Assembly (NCBI GenBank): GCA_000961745.1
Contig: LAEA01000242.1
Coordinates: 1 to 36,040, forward strand
DNA from: Rhodospirillaceae bacterium BRH_c57
GTDB lineage: Bacteria > Pseudomonadota > Alphaproteobacteria > Rhodospirillales > Rhodospirillaceae
Reading direction: 5' to 3'
Length of the DNA stretch: 36,040 bases
Positions within the stretch are counted from its first letter, which is position 1. Every line of letters starts with the position of its first letter. Below, one piece after another: positions 9,701-18,004 of this stretch. Under the pieces are notes generated by a model that searched no databases, had not been told where the DNA came from, and was given only the letters and a program-made list of their open reading frames with translations. Position numbers and translations under genes: made by a program.

Positions 9701-10351
9701 CGCCTTAATCTGCAAATCGGTCAGCAGGCCTCCCGCCGGTGACCACCCGGCAGCAGAAAGAACATGCTCCACGACAAGGCGCATATCACTGCAGGTGAGG
9801 GGGCGGCAAGAAACCTTCTCTGGATCAAGGTCAAGGACTTCTGCAAGATCAGGCGCAATGACCTGCCGCGTAATCAGCAGGTCCAGCACCCCCTGGCGTA
9901 CCAGCGCCTCAAAACCCTCTTCGCCCTCAAACCCTTCGAAGTCCAGCGAGCCGTCCGCAGTGGACCCGATGCGCCCCATGGCCCACGGTAAGCTGGCCAG
10001 GCACACGTCACCAACGACCCGACCGTTGACATCTAGGCCGATGCTGACGACGGCGCTGGGGTCACCCGCGCGGAAATCCTCGTCCGTAGATTCATCGACG
10101 CCAAGCATCCGGCGCAGGTCAATCGTCATGCGCGCCATGTCCAGGAGTCCGCCATAGGCGGTGAACCGCCATATCGACTTTTCGTCTACAGGCAGAGCTC
10201 TCTGCTTATCGAGGTTGTTCCACGGAAGTTCTTGGTCGCTGGCGATGTTCCAGCAACGCTCTTTCGCATCGACCTTCGGGGGTGAAGAGGGCTGCAGATA
10301 CTCGATCCCGAGCCAAAAATCGAGAATTCGTCTAGCTTGGTCGATGTTCAC
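6791..10351 (-). CDS. SF1 (Dna2/Upf1-like) helicase with long coiled-coil insertion
   Basis: The protein has 1186 residues. The first 320 or so (starting near LDFWLGIEYLQP) are not a known domain to me. The RecA1 lobe starts at Walker A GPPGTGKTT (about 328-336). From about 550 to 790 there is a long charged, Ala/Glu/Arg-rich coiled coil inserted within the lobe. The Walker B/motif II LLIDEAGQATPQ is at about 895, with motif III VVVGDPIQIEPV just after it. Motif V TVHTFQGKEADTV is at about 1100 and motif VI LNVALTRAKERICVVGD near 1140. These are diagnostic of SF1 Upf1/Dna2-type helicases, which unwind DNA or RNA with ATP. No nuclease domain is evident. The start is a GTG with ggggataggggc just upstream. 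It lies 212 bases after the Mrr-STAND gene on the same strand. Helicases of this build occur in several defence systems, but I cannot name the family. Confidence 0.82.
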   Translation of the reverse strand: MNIDQARRILDFWLGIEYLQPSSPPKVDAKERCWNIASDQELPWNNLDKQRALPVDEKSIWRFTAYGGLLDMARMTIDLRRMLGVDESTDEDFRAGDPSAVVSIGLDVNGRVVGDVCLASLPWAMGRIGSTADGSLDFEGFEGEEGFEALVRQGVLDLLITRQVIAPDLAEVLDLDPEKVSCRPLTCSDMRLVVEHVLSAAGWSPAGGLLTDLQIKAFFVRRKAVVSDQNAGSDMLNSFLASDVRRVRDAVSRRDYGKGLELYLFGSNAERTDVVRDGGRQAVASTMPKFMPLGRWPSKFPLALAQQFSVNAIVNGLQDTAGLYSVNGPPGTGKTTLLRDVIAGLVVDRARIMASYDDPTTAFTRKFSVRDSKFPAYCLDEKICGYGMVVASANNGAVENVTKELPAAKSIDADDVTIDYFASVAESILAEDGARRREPGSNWGTIAAVLGNKDRRNAFTQKFWFTKAPEQGEERPDDFVSFKTAMEDLAGSGLSWAGARKAFLAATKATEAAINHQQAVAERIAEVGSRSQKNVLLRQEIAALTGDHPHAAQEARDAEAGLVRAIKLADEAATRYTARRALVDAEKALSHAREYADNESETTHLEEIKRLTRTLDCLDVEIKAAERTLAILHASAPSFFQRLFRPTSTRGWAQSCLTAARQIDDLMRQALLARNAKHDAEAGVARVRDQQRRLVVARDAYEQARDRAVQAAVAEQTIGDAKQAFSKANEERDEASRRRDARRAALESNENRTASLMAEVANNAEIIRRLSDVLMDAGITTKDITNWSLLDMAEDDRQKAAPWFSPQLYKLRHELFVAALDLHKAFILENKRYFKSNLSHFVDLLSNKLPPAAFTEGVRPLWETLFLVVPVVSTTFASFSRLFVGMGRESLGWLLIDEAGQATPQAAVGAIWRARRTVVVGDPIQIEPVVPLPSAAIEALRIRCNIASLWHPLHDSCQVLADRANRFGTTINDQWVGSPLRVHRRCLNPMFSVANRIAYENMMVYGTASGGAGSAGGPLGESCWFNVPAENAEGHWIPNQGAVAINLVRQILAANGGEAISPDGKARVFIISPFRKVAAEIRRELYPVVGGLNGKIAGTVHTFQGKEADTVILLLGGNPKTPGSISSYAAAKPNLLNVALTRAKERICVVGDLHQWRRHKYFDELADALPVRETHGSGRLTLGSPR

Positions 10352-10563
10352 GCCCCTATCCCCCTACTTTTACTCCTGAATCGGGCAACGTCTATCACAT
10401 CTGTTAGCCCACGCCCAGAGATGCGTCGCCGTATATTTTTTCACGTTCTGATGGTGAGTTTCACCGACCAGCGAGCTCAAGCGAGCGGCTGCCCCCTCCG
10501 TAGGCGACGCTATTGTCACGCATCTATCCGGGGTAGTGGCGGTGGCGGCAAGAGAGCCGCCGC

Positions 10564-13500
10564 TTAATGCCAGGGCGACAGGATTTTTTCGATCTTTGTG
10601 CCGTACAGCGTCTCCTCCAGCTTCTTTTCCTGGTCCTCGATCCGCTGTTCCAGGGCCGCGGACGACAGGGACAGGTGCTGTTCCCAGAGGCCCGGCACGG
10701 TCTCCTTCCGGCTGTGCAGCATCTCGGACGCCCATGACCAAGCCCGGCGGTCGGCGCAGGACATGAAGAGCTGGTGCTGGCCAAAGGCACGGTCGCGGTC
10801 CGGTTCATTAAAGAACCCGGTGAGCCAGTGGCGCGCCCACTGATTGCGCTGGTACTGGCTCCGGCTCCAGGCATGAACATTAGCCAGCCAACCCGAAGCC
10901 GGCGGCTGTGCAAGGTGTTCCGCCCAAAAGCGGTCCATGGCCGGGCTGCTGTCCGAAAACCCCGCCAATGTCATGGCGCGGGCCATCCTGCCAGCGTCTG
11001 CTTCTTGTGCCAAATCGCGGGCAAGACATTGCAGCAGCCATTCCTGCGCTCCACGCACGCAGGCTTCAGCGGCGATGTGGGCGAGTGCACGGTCTGTCTT
11101 GGCGCGCGCCAGCATGACATCGCGCGCCTTCCACACCGCCTCGTGCTCGGCACCGCGCAGGGGGAGCGTTTCAAACTCTGGGAGTTGCATGATCCCGTCG
11201 CGCAGCGCCAAGCAGAGACGGGCACCGACATCCGGTCGTGTCTGTAACAGGGCCGCCGTAAGCGGCACCACAGGGAAACTGTTCATGAAGGACCATTGGA
11301 CGTGCTCACCACCCTCCAGCAGCGGTGTCAGCCAGGAAACCACCTCGTCGCCACGTCTGTTCAGCAATATGCCGACGGCCTCGGTGGTCTTCTGACCGTT
11401 GGCCCAGAAGGATGGAACGGTTCGACTCTCGGTCCTTCGATTGCACTGATGATCGAGGTGCTGCCTGAGGAAGTTGGCGAAACCTTCGATTGCTTCGCTG
11501 GAGTCTGGCCGCAAGATCAGGAGGTGGCCGAGCGCCTGCGGGTCTATGCGGTGGCTGATGTTGGACACCGTTTCATCGGTCGCCGCTGCGCAGAGGATCA
11601 GGGAGGCCCAAGCTCCTTCCTCGCGGTCCATGCCGGATGCGTAATGCCAGCCGCTGCCGACGAATGCTTCGAGAAGGGCCGGATGCTGGGTTTTAGAGAC
11701 AACCCTCAACGCCAACCGGCGCACGGATGCCTCGGCATGTCCGCACAACTGAAGTAAGGCGTCTGCACTGTCCACCGGGAAGTTTTTCAGCGGCACCAGG
11801 GTCAGATACCACAGCCATCCGAGGATTCGGCCAATGGTCTGGGCGCTTTCCAGATGGCGGAGGGCCGCCCTGAGGTCGTCAGCATTGACGGGAAGCAGCA
11901 CCCGGTGATGTTCCTGTTTTATAAACACCCCATCAGGAACTGAGGCAAGAACCGTGATTTGTGCTGCAGGTGGGCGCTGCCAAAGCCGCGCAAGTAGGAG
12001 AAAGGCTAATGCTGCCCTATCTCGGCCTTCATTGCCCGGAAGTGTTTCCTGCACACTCAGCGGCTCAAGCTGCGCCGGATCGAGAACCATCAGGTACGGG
12101 GGTAGCCGCCTTGCAATTTGCCGAATTCCCTCCTCGTCTCGCTGAACCGCGGTGCCGAAAGTTCGGCGGAAAAGGTCGGCCAGGGCCTCTGGCGCCCAGC
12201 GGGCCAAGGCTGCCTGGCTGGATTTTAGCTCGATGTCTTCGGAAGTAGTGCCGAACTGACCCCACACCTGCTCAACGGCCAGCGTGTCGGGAAGGCCCTT
12301 GAGCACCGTTCTGTCTTCCTCCGGCAGGACGGTATGCGGGTCACGCGCGGGCGCGGATAGGCCCGCTGCCGCCGCTAGCGCGACCTCCTGACTGCGCGGC
12401 CATTGCGTGGCGGACTGGTGATCCCAGGAGACCACTCTCGTAACCTCGTCCACCTGAACCGTATCGGGCCATTGCCTATGGCTAACCGTTGGCCGCAGTG
12501 CCACCTTTGCCATGGCCGCCGGCGTGGCCAGCGCTTCTAGAAGATTCCGTGCAGCGTCGCGGGCAATGGGATGGTCCAGGGCCAGAAGCCGTTCAGCAGC
12601 CTCCAGCACTGCGCCTGCCGTTTCCTCGGCGTCTATCGGGTTGTTGCGCAGGCACCAGGCGATCTCTTCGAAGTGGCGCGCCCGCCCCATGGCTGCGCGG
12701 CTGATCGCCCAGCTGAGCAGCGCCGGAGCGAAGGGACGGCGCGGCAAGTATGATATGATTGCGGGTAGGCGGTGGCACAGCCAGCTCAAACCTGCTTGCT
12801 CGCGATGGCGGATTTCCGGCAAACCATCCGAGATTTCCGCCCACTGCCTCGCCCGTTCCTCGGTTGCCGCCCGGTTCTGCCGGGCGCGGTCGGTATCACC
12901 GTCATATCGATTAAGATACGCCCCCTGGTCCGGGTCCAGCCAATACGTGCCGAGCCACCCTGTGACCCAGCCTTGCACCACCGCCGCGACATGGGGCCAA
13001 GCTTCGGAGGCGTTGGCAAAGGCCTTGATAACGGCCTCGTCCTCAAGAAAGCCGCCAGCCTTTTCGAGCCACAACTCCTCGGCCAGGGCACAGAACAGAT
13101 CCGGAGCCTCTGGAATCAGACGCCAGAGTTCGGCGAAGTCCCGGTTGCTGAAATTCTGAGAAACCAGCCACCGCTCGGCCAGTCGGCGCTTGGCATGGTG
13201 GGAACATTCTGGCTCGCGCAGGGCGATGGCCGTGGCGGCACGCAGAATGCTGACGCCAATATCATGACCGCGCAGGGGCTCAAGGAACTGAGCGATGCGC
13301 TCATCCGCCGCCTCGGCCGTATCCGTCCGAGCCGCTTGGTCTACCAGGACCAGCGCCAGGCAATATGGGGCATGGGCAGTATCCAGCTTGAATCTGTTAG
13401 TGCCGGATACCGGCGCCAGCCACCGGCCGTCGATGATTTCACTAAGCGCGGCGGAAAGATCATCGTCACGGCCCATCTCGGATTGAAGCTCGGTTCGAAC

Positions 13501-15000
13501 TTCCTGCCGGCTGATTCGGTGTTCCTGGCCGGATTTTAGCGATTCATGCGCCGTCCTTCCCAACCGCGTGACCCAGGCGCGGAACTCCTCGGTGGTCGGG
13601 GCAAGCCGTTCGCCATGAAGACGCAGTCGGCGCTGCCAGTCCTCCATCACCAACCGCGAGGCGGTGACATCGCCGCTTGCCCGCAGTTCCTCCCGTGATT
13701 GTATGGCCATGCCGCTGAGCCGAGGGGTGCGCATCAGATGAAGGACATCCGGGCTGAAATCAGTGCGGGTCAGCCCATGCATGCGCAGCAACTCGTCCAG
13801 TTCTTTGTCATCGAAGCCTTCGATCACAATTTCCCTGGGGGGCGGCTGGAGATCGGCCAAACCCTTGAGGGCGGTCCGCCAGTGGTCCGGTCGGCAGGTC
13901 ACCGCAACGGCGTACTGCCTCCCCATGTCCTTGCTCAGCATTTTGCCTAGCAGGGTGCGCCAGTCCCGATAAGTGAAATGTTCGTTCAGGCCGTCGATGA
14001 TGAGGAGAACGTGCGGCAGCTCCATCCCCGCCCCTTGCCACAGCCGCAGGCGCTTGCGCCAGAAGGCCGGTGTCCGCAGCTCCGTCCGCCGCGCCAGGAG
14101 TTCGGACATCAGGTCAAAGGGGTCCTGAGCCTGCTGAACGTCACGCGCGCTGGCGAATAGGGTTAGCGGCAAGGTGTCGGCACGGGTCAGCCACCACTCG
14201 AGCGTCGCCCAGGTCTTGCCGGTTCCCTCGTCACCGAGAATGGCTGCGGCCTCGTAGTGCTTCTCGTTCCACCACGCTTCCAGTTTTGCCTCCGGCACCG
14301 GCCGACAGATGCGCTTGACCTCCTGCTCCAATAGATTGGCGTGGGAGCCCAGACGGTTCCGCGCGATGGTGGTCTCGGACAGGGCGTCGCGGGTCCAGTC
14401 GATCAGGCGGCGTCGCGCTGCGGCATAGCCGACATCGGGCCGGGTCAGCCTGTCCAGAAGGCGCGCGCGCTCGGCCTCATAACGCGGGTGCTGCCGGACC
14501 GCGTCGAGCAGCCCGCCGACTTTAGCCGCTGCGTTGGAGAGATGGGTGGCCGTGACATGGTCGGCGGCCGCGAACAGCACCGCCAGCGGTGGCAGGCTGT
14601 CGGGCCCCTGCGGCCAATCAAGGATCTCCACCGCGATGCCATCTTCCTCGCCAACCGCCTCCAGGGCGCGCCGGTCGTTTTCTTTGATTTCGCGGGTTGT
14701 CCCCAGGAGCCAAAGGTCCAGGCCCGGGAAGGACCGCGCCGCCTCGACCACCTTGTATTTTAGCTCATCCAGCGGTGGGTTTTTGCCCTTGTAGCGTTTG
14801 CTTTCCAGCGCGACCGTGAATCGGTTGGCCGCTTGCCGCTGCAGGACATCGACGCCGCCTTGCGGGCCAGACTTCATCAGTCCGAAGGACTGCCCGGTGA
14901 CCGCTGTGAGTACGTCCCGCAAGAGCCCTTCAAAACCGGCTGGGCCGGTAGGATTGGCCATTTCTTTCAGGAGAAGGGTGCGAAGGCGGTCGAAGGGCAT
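10564..15000 (-). CDS. Mrr-like PD-(D/E)XK nuclease fused to STAND NTPase and helical repeats
   Basis: The protein has 1478 residues from ATG 15000 (MPFDRLRTLL); ATG 15045 and a later ATG are alternatives, and no start has a strong ribosome site. Residues about 20-110 are an Mrr/REase-like fold: Glu24 in GFEGLLRDVL, Asp51 in GPQGGVDVL, and VALESKRYK with Glu66 and Lys68, a full PD-(D/E)XK set. The STAND ATPase has Walker A LGDEGTGKTW near 252-260 and Walker B HVLLIIDGLNE near 328-338. The remaining 900 or so residues are helical, HEAT-like, and probably form the sensor. The build matches nuclease-STAND anti-phage sensors in general, but I cannot assign an Avs type. It follows tniQ by 147 bases on the same strand, the cargo side of the transposon. 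A 6-bp GC hairpin lies two bases beyond the stop but lacks a T run. Confidence 0.77.
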   Translation of the reverse strand: MPFDRLRTLLLKEMANPTGPAGFEGLLRDVLTAVTGQSFGLMKSGPQGGVDVLQRQAANRFTVALESKRYKGKNPPLDELKYKVVEAARSFPGLDLWLLGTTREIKENDRRALEAVGEEDGIAVEILDWPQGPDSLPPLAVLFAAADHVTATHLSNAAAKVGGLLDAVRQHPRYEAERARLLDRLTRPDVGYAAARRRLIDWTRDALSETTIARNRLGSHANLLEQEVKRICRPVPEAKLEAWWNEKHYEAAAILGDEGTGKTWATLEWWLTRADTLPLTLFASARDVQQAQDPFDLMSELLARRTELRTPAFWRKRLRLWQGAGMELPHVLLIIDGLNEHFTYRDWRTLLGKMLSKDMGRQYAVAVTCRPDHWRTALKGLADLQPPPREIVIEGFDDKELDELLRMHGLTRTDFSPDVLHLMRTPRLSGMAIQSREELRASGDVTASRLVMEDWQRRLRLHGERLAPTTEEFRAWVTRLGRTAHESLKSGQEHRISRQEVRTELQSEMGRDDDLSAALSEIIDGRWLAPVSGTNRFKLDTAHAPYCLALVLVDQAARTDTAEAADERIAQFLEPLRGHDIGVSILRAATAIALREPECSHHAKRRLAERWLVSQNFSNRDFAELWRLIPEAPDLFCALAEELWLEKAGGFLEDEAVIKAFANASEAWPHVAAVVQGWVTGWLGTYWLDPDQGAYLNRYDGDTDRARQNRAATEERARQWAEISDGLPEIRHREQAGLSWLCHRLPAIISYLPRRPFAPALLSWAISRAAMGRARHFEEIAWCLRNNPIDAEETAGAVLEAAERLLALDHPIARDAARNLLEALATPAAMAKVALRPTVSHRQWPDTVQVDEVTRVVSWDHQSATQWPRSQEVALAAAAGLSAPARDPHTVLPEEDRTVLKGLPDTLAVEQVWGQFGTTSEDIELKSSQAALARWAPEALADLFRRTFGTAVQRDEEGIRQIARRLPPYLMVLDPAQLEPLSVQETLPGNEGRDRAALAFLLLARLWQRPPAAQITVLASVPDGVFIKQEHHRVLLPVNADDLRAALRHLESAQTIGRILGWLWYLTLVPLKNFPVDSADALLQLCGHAEASVRRLALRVVSKTQHPALLEAFVGSGWHYASGMDREEGAWASLILCAAATDETVSNISHRIDPQALGHLLILRPDSSEAIEGFANFLRQHLDHQCNRRTESRTVPSFWANGQKTTEAVGILLNRRGDEVVSWLTPLLEGGEHVQWSFMNSFPVVPLTAALLQTRPDVGARLCLALRDGIMQLPEFETLPLRGAEHEAVWKARDVMLARAKTDRALAHIAAEACVRGAQEWLLQCLARDLAQEADAGRMARAMTLAGFSDSSPAMDRFWAEHLAQPPASGWLANVHAWSRSQYQRNQWARHWLTGFFNEPDRDRAFGQHQLFMSCADRRAWSWASEMLHSRKETVPGLWEQHLSLSSAALEQRIEDQEKKLEETLYGTKIEKILSPWH

Positions 15001-15147
15001 AGACTGTGGAACCCGTGCAGCGCGAGGACACGCCAAGGGATACATGATGGCTCGTCCACTCTGCCACCTCTAATGCGGGACAACGTCAATTAATCGCAGA
15101 CGTGGTTTCCTTCGACGCCGACTTGCGAGATATTCGGATGTTTTTGC

Positions 15148-17022
15148 TCAGTTGCGGCGAGTCCGAGCGGGCTCAGACCACGGTAGATCAGCGCGCCGGT
15201 AAAATGTTGCACCGATCACTTCCGGATCAAACGCCGACTCTATCCCGCCGTCCGTGAGCAGGGCCTTGATGGCCGGGAGCGAGAGCCGAAGCTCTCTGCC
15301 CAGTGCAGACAGGGCCACGTAGATTCGATCAAACTCCTCAAGGTCGCGGGGCTCAATGACCTTTTGTTGCCTTCGAATTATCGGATGTCTCACAATTTCT
15401 GCGGCAAGCCATCCATGAGCGATGAGCGCGTCGATCACGGGCCGGGACCATCGCATCCGCTCTCCGACCTGTTCAATCGATAGCCCCGGGCGCTCTGGCC
15501 GCCTTAGCGCTACCCGGACTTCCTCAGGGTTGACCAAAATCCCCAAGAACCCACCAACGTCTTGTCGTCGGTAAATTTCGGTAAGTTTGCCGCCAAAGAT
15601 CAGTTGAACTATTTGCAAGGCGGAGCAATTTAGCCGAGTAGCAGCAGAGGAAATGGGTATCGCCAATATGTTCTCGGGTGCTGGACCGCGAACGAAGTAA
15701 AGCAGCCGTTCCAGAAAATGGTCCAGATCTAGCCTATCAAATCCATGGACGCTCAGTATTCCGATAGGTTCAACGAACGGCATAATGAGACCCGCCCTGT
15801 GCAGCGTATCGAAGTGTACCCACGGGGCATTGACGTACTTGGCCGCCGCCGTTTTGGACATGCAGCGAGAAAGTCTGGCTACGATGTCAGACGCCTTTTC
15901 ATCAACGACAAAGACGGCTTTGTGGGCGCTCAGGCGGGCAGAGCTTTCATCCAGGACACCGGTGGCAACGAGTAGTCGCTGAAGACGATTAGGATGGACG
16001 CCCATCTCCTCCGAAAGAGTCAGGACGGATTTGATGCGCTCAGCCCCAAGCGAGACGCCATAGATGGTGGTGTTCTCCCGCAGTGGCTGGGAGGAGAACA
16101 TGAGATTGCGGATCGTGCTTCGGAGAAATTCATATGAAGCGTCGTCGCTCCGGTAGCCAAGCCATTGCGAAAGCGCTCCAAAGAACGCGTTCATCGAGGT
16201 CGCGTTCTTGCTCCTTGGCCAGCGGTCCATGCTTGTTCGCAGGAATTCCTCAAGAGCAACTGCGCCGGCCGCAAGAATACAAAATCCTGCCTCGCCAGCA
16301 TCTCGCCGTTGCTCGTCGGTGAGCTTTCTCAAGGTGAGCTTGGGCCCGAAGGTGATGAAAGCGCCCAGGATCAGGCTGGCTTGCGCGACAGCATAAAACG
16401 GGAGCGAATCAACCAAATCGCTAACAACGGGAAAGGGCCCGTCAAGGCGTGCGCAGAGATATCTTTCCAGCCCGCTCGGAGGGCGCCGCAATGCGGAGGC
16501 CTGATGGTTCTCGATGCGCTGGATGAACGGCTGAGCTCGGCGGGAAAAGTCGAGCAAATACCCGGCTCCCCGCACGGAATTCTGTGGCTGGACGTCGGCC
16601 ACAACAAGGGCCAGATCGTGTTCGATGCAGGTGGATATGGGCTCCAGAAGCCAAGCAACGCGCCCGGCTGGAGCCGCGGAGCCAATATCGGGGTGGGTTG
16701 CCAGATCGCCAGCGATGCATGCCGGGCAGACCATGAGGCGGCTCATTGGCCGACGCAACGTCTGCTCCAGAATGTTGTTACCGCATGTAAATCTGGTTCC
16801 GTTTCCGCGAAATGCAGAGGATGTCAGGTGTGCAAGGTCGACGCCGCCGAGGGCGGAGAGCCGCGCGAGCCCCTCTTGAGTTCCGGCCACGACGTCCCGA
16901 AAAACGAGGCCGACATCAAGGCCGAACTCGGCAATGGACCGGCACCGATTCCTTAAGGCGAGCCTGGAGCAGAAGCTGGTGGCGGTTTCGCCGCGGATGT
17001 AGGGGACGCGCAGCTTGAGCAT
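15148..17022 (-). CDS. tniQ: TniQ/TnsD family target-selection protein
   Basis: The protein has 624 residues, longer than Tn7 TnsD (about 500) and much longer than minimal TniQ. TniQ-family proteins recognise the target site and recruit TnsC and the transposase. The N-terminal TniQ domain is clear: the start LKLRVPYIRGETATSFCSRLA, a FTCGNN segment near residue 80, then a zinc finger with Cys99, Cys102 (CPAC), Cys132 and His135 (CIEH). The rest is helical, with probable helix-turn-helix segments toward the C-terminus, consistent with direct DNA recognition of a fixed attachment site as in TnsD. The ATG start lies one base after the tnsC stop with ggaggggg as the ribosome site. Length and C-terminal extension suggest TnsD-like site-specific targeting; the target is not identified. 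Confidence 0.85.
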   Translation of the reverse strand: MLKLRVPYIRGETATSFCSRLALRNRCRSIAEFGLDVGLVFRDVVAGTQEGLARLSALGGVDLAHLTSSAFRGNGTRFTCGNNILEQTLRRPMSRLMVCPACIAGDLATHPDIGSAAPAGRVAWLLEPISTCIEHDLALVVADVQPQNSVRGAGYLLDFSRRAQPFIQRIENHQASALRRPPSGLERYLCARLDGPFPVVSDLVDSLPFYAVAQASLILGAFITFGPKLTLRKLTDEQRRDAGEAGFCILAAGAVALEEFLRTSMDRWPRSKNATSMNAFFGALSQWLGYRSDDASYEFLRSTIRNLMFSSQPLRENTTIYGVSLGAERIKSVLTLSEEMGVHPNRLQRLLVATGVLDESSARLSAHKAVFVVDEKASDIVARLSRCMSKTAAAKYVNAPWVHFDTLHRAGLIMPFVEPIGILSVHGFDRLDLDHFLERLLYFVRGPAPENILAIPISSAATRLNCSALQIVQLIFGGKLTEIYRRQDVGGFLGILVNPEEVRVALRRPERPGLSIEQVGERMRWSRPVIDALIAHGWLAAEIVRHPIIRRQQKVIEPRDLEEFDRIYVALSALGRELRLSLPAIKALLTDGGIESAFDPEVIGATFYRRADLPWSEPARTRRN

Positions 17023-17023
17023 T

Positions 17024-18004
17024 TTAAGCCCCCTCCGCAGAGAGTTGTCGGAGCCGGGAATTTTCAGGCTGGATCTCGTGCCATCGCGACGACAGGAAGA
17101 TGTTCTCGGACGGTTCACATCCTCGTTCCGAGGCATAGGCCTCGGCAAAGTCGCAGATCTGGATGGTGCCGTTGAACGTCGGGCGCTCGGCGGCCTCCAG
17201 GACGGCAGAACGAATCAGGTCGATGACGACGCCGAGCGCCCCACTTGTCGCGTGGCAAAGCCGATGAACGAACTCGTCGGTGGCCAGGTCGCCAAGGCCC
17301 ATGCCGCCGTCCGTCTCGACGATGGTGCTCAGCAACACCTCACGGATCAGGCCTGTGCTGGCGGGAAAGGACAAGCTGCCGAACTCCAGCGTGCGGCTCC
17401 GGCGTTCGATCTGGCGGTCGCGTCCGAGAAAAGATGAGACCGCCGGCAGGCCGGAGAACAGGAAGCTGACCGGCCAGGAGCGCCGCTGCACCAGGTTCTT
17501 GAACGTGTCGGAGATCGCCGCTACCTGGGCATCGTGCTTTCCGTCGAGGACGTGCTGCAACTCGTCCACCCAGACGAACCGCACCCTGTTGGCTTCAAGG
17601 TGGTCGCGAACCTTTTCCCAGGTCAGGTGTTCGCGCAGATCGCGGTGCAGGTCATACCCCATCGCGCTCAGAAACGTACGGCCGAGCTGCTTGAGCGTGC
17701 ATGGCCGCGGTGCGGTCACGCACAGGGTCGATTGCTCCAGCGCGGGGACCGCAGACATGGCACGCTTGATGGCCCTGGTTTTCCCTGCGCCTGGGTCTCC
17801 GATCACTGCCAGGATCCGGCCCTCTGGATGCGGGCCGGCCAATGAGGCGACAGTGACGTCGATCCACCGAGTGATCTCGTTGCCCAGAGTCTTGTCTCGG
17901 CGGGTCGAGAAATACCGCTTCTGCATCCGTTGTGTCAGGTCGTAGCGGTGCCGCCGCGCGGGGTCCATGCCCTCAAGGAGGTCGTCCAGTCCGTGCATTC
18001 TCAT
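17024..18004 (-). CDS. tnsC: TnsC/TniB AAA+ transposition regulator
   Basis: The protein has 326 residues, typical for TniB-type TnsC and shorter than Tn7 TnsC (about 555). It is an AAA+ ATPase that forms filaments or rings on target DNA and bridges TniQ to the transposase. Walker A is GDPGAGKT at about 70-77 and Walker B is FVWVDELQH near 141-149. The sensor region follows, with SFLFSGLPAVSSFLGRDRQIERR. The start codon overlaps the tnsB stop (TAATG), with cagga as the ribosome site, so translation is coupled. A longer in-frame open stretch upstream lies inside tnsB and was rejected. Confidence 0.88.
   Translation of the reverse strand: MRMHGLDDLLEGMDPARRHRYDLTQRMQKRYFSTRRDKTLGNEITRWIDVTVASLAGPHPEGRILAVIGDPGAGKTRAIKRAMSAVPALEQSTLCVTAPRPCTLKQLGRTFLSAMGYDLHRDLREHLTWEKVRDHLEANRVRFVWVDELQHVLDGKHDAQVAAISDTFKNLVQRRSWPVSFLFSGLPAVSSFLGRDRQIERRSRTLEFGSLSFPASTGLIREVLLSTIVETDGGMGLGDLATDEFVHRLCHATSGALGVVIDLIRSAVLEAAERPTFNGTIQICDFAEAYASERGCEPSENIFLSSRWHEIQPENSRLRQLSAEGA

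Noticed and set aside
10544-10561. GGCGGC-loop-GCCGCC hairpin right after the Mrr-STAND stop as a terminator
   Set aside because: The stem is perfect but short and is not followed by T residues on the - strand.
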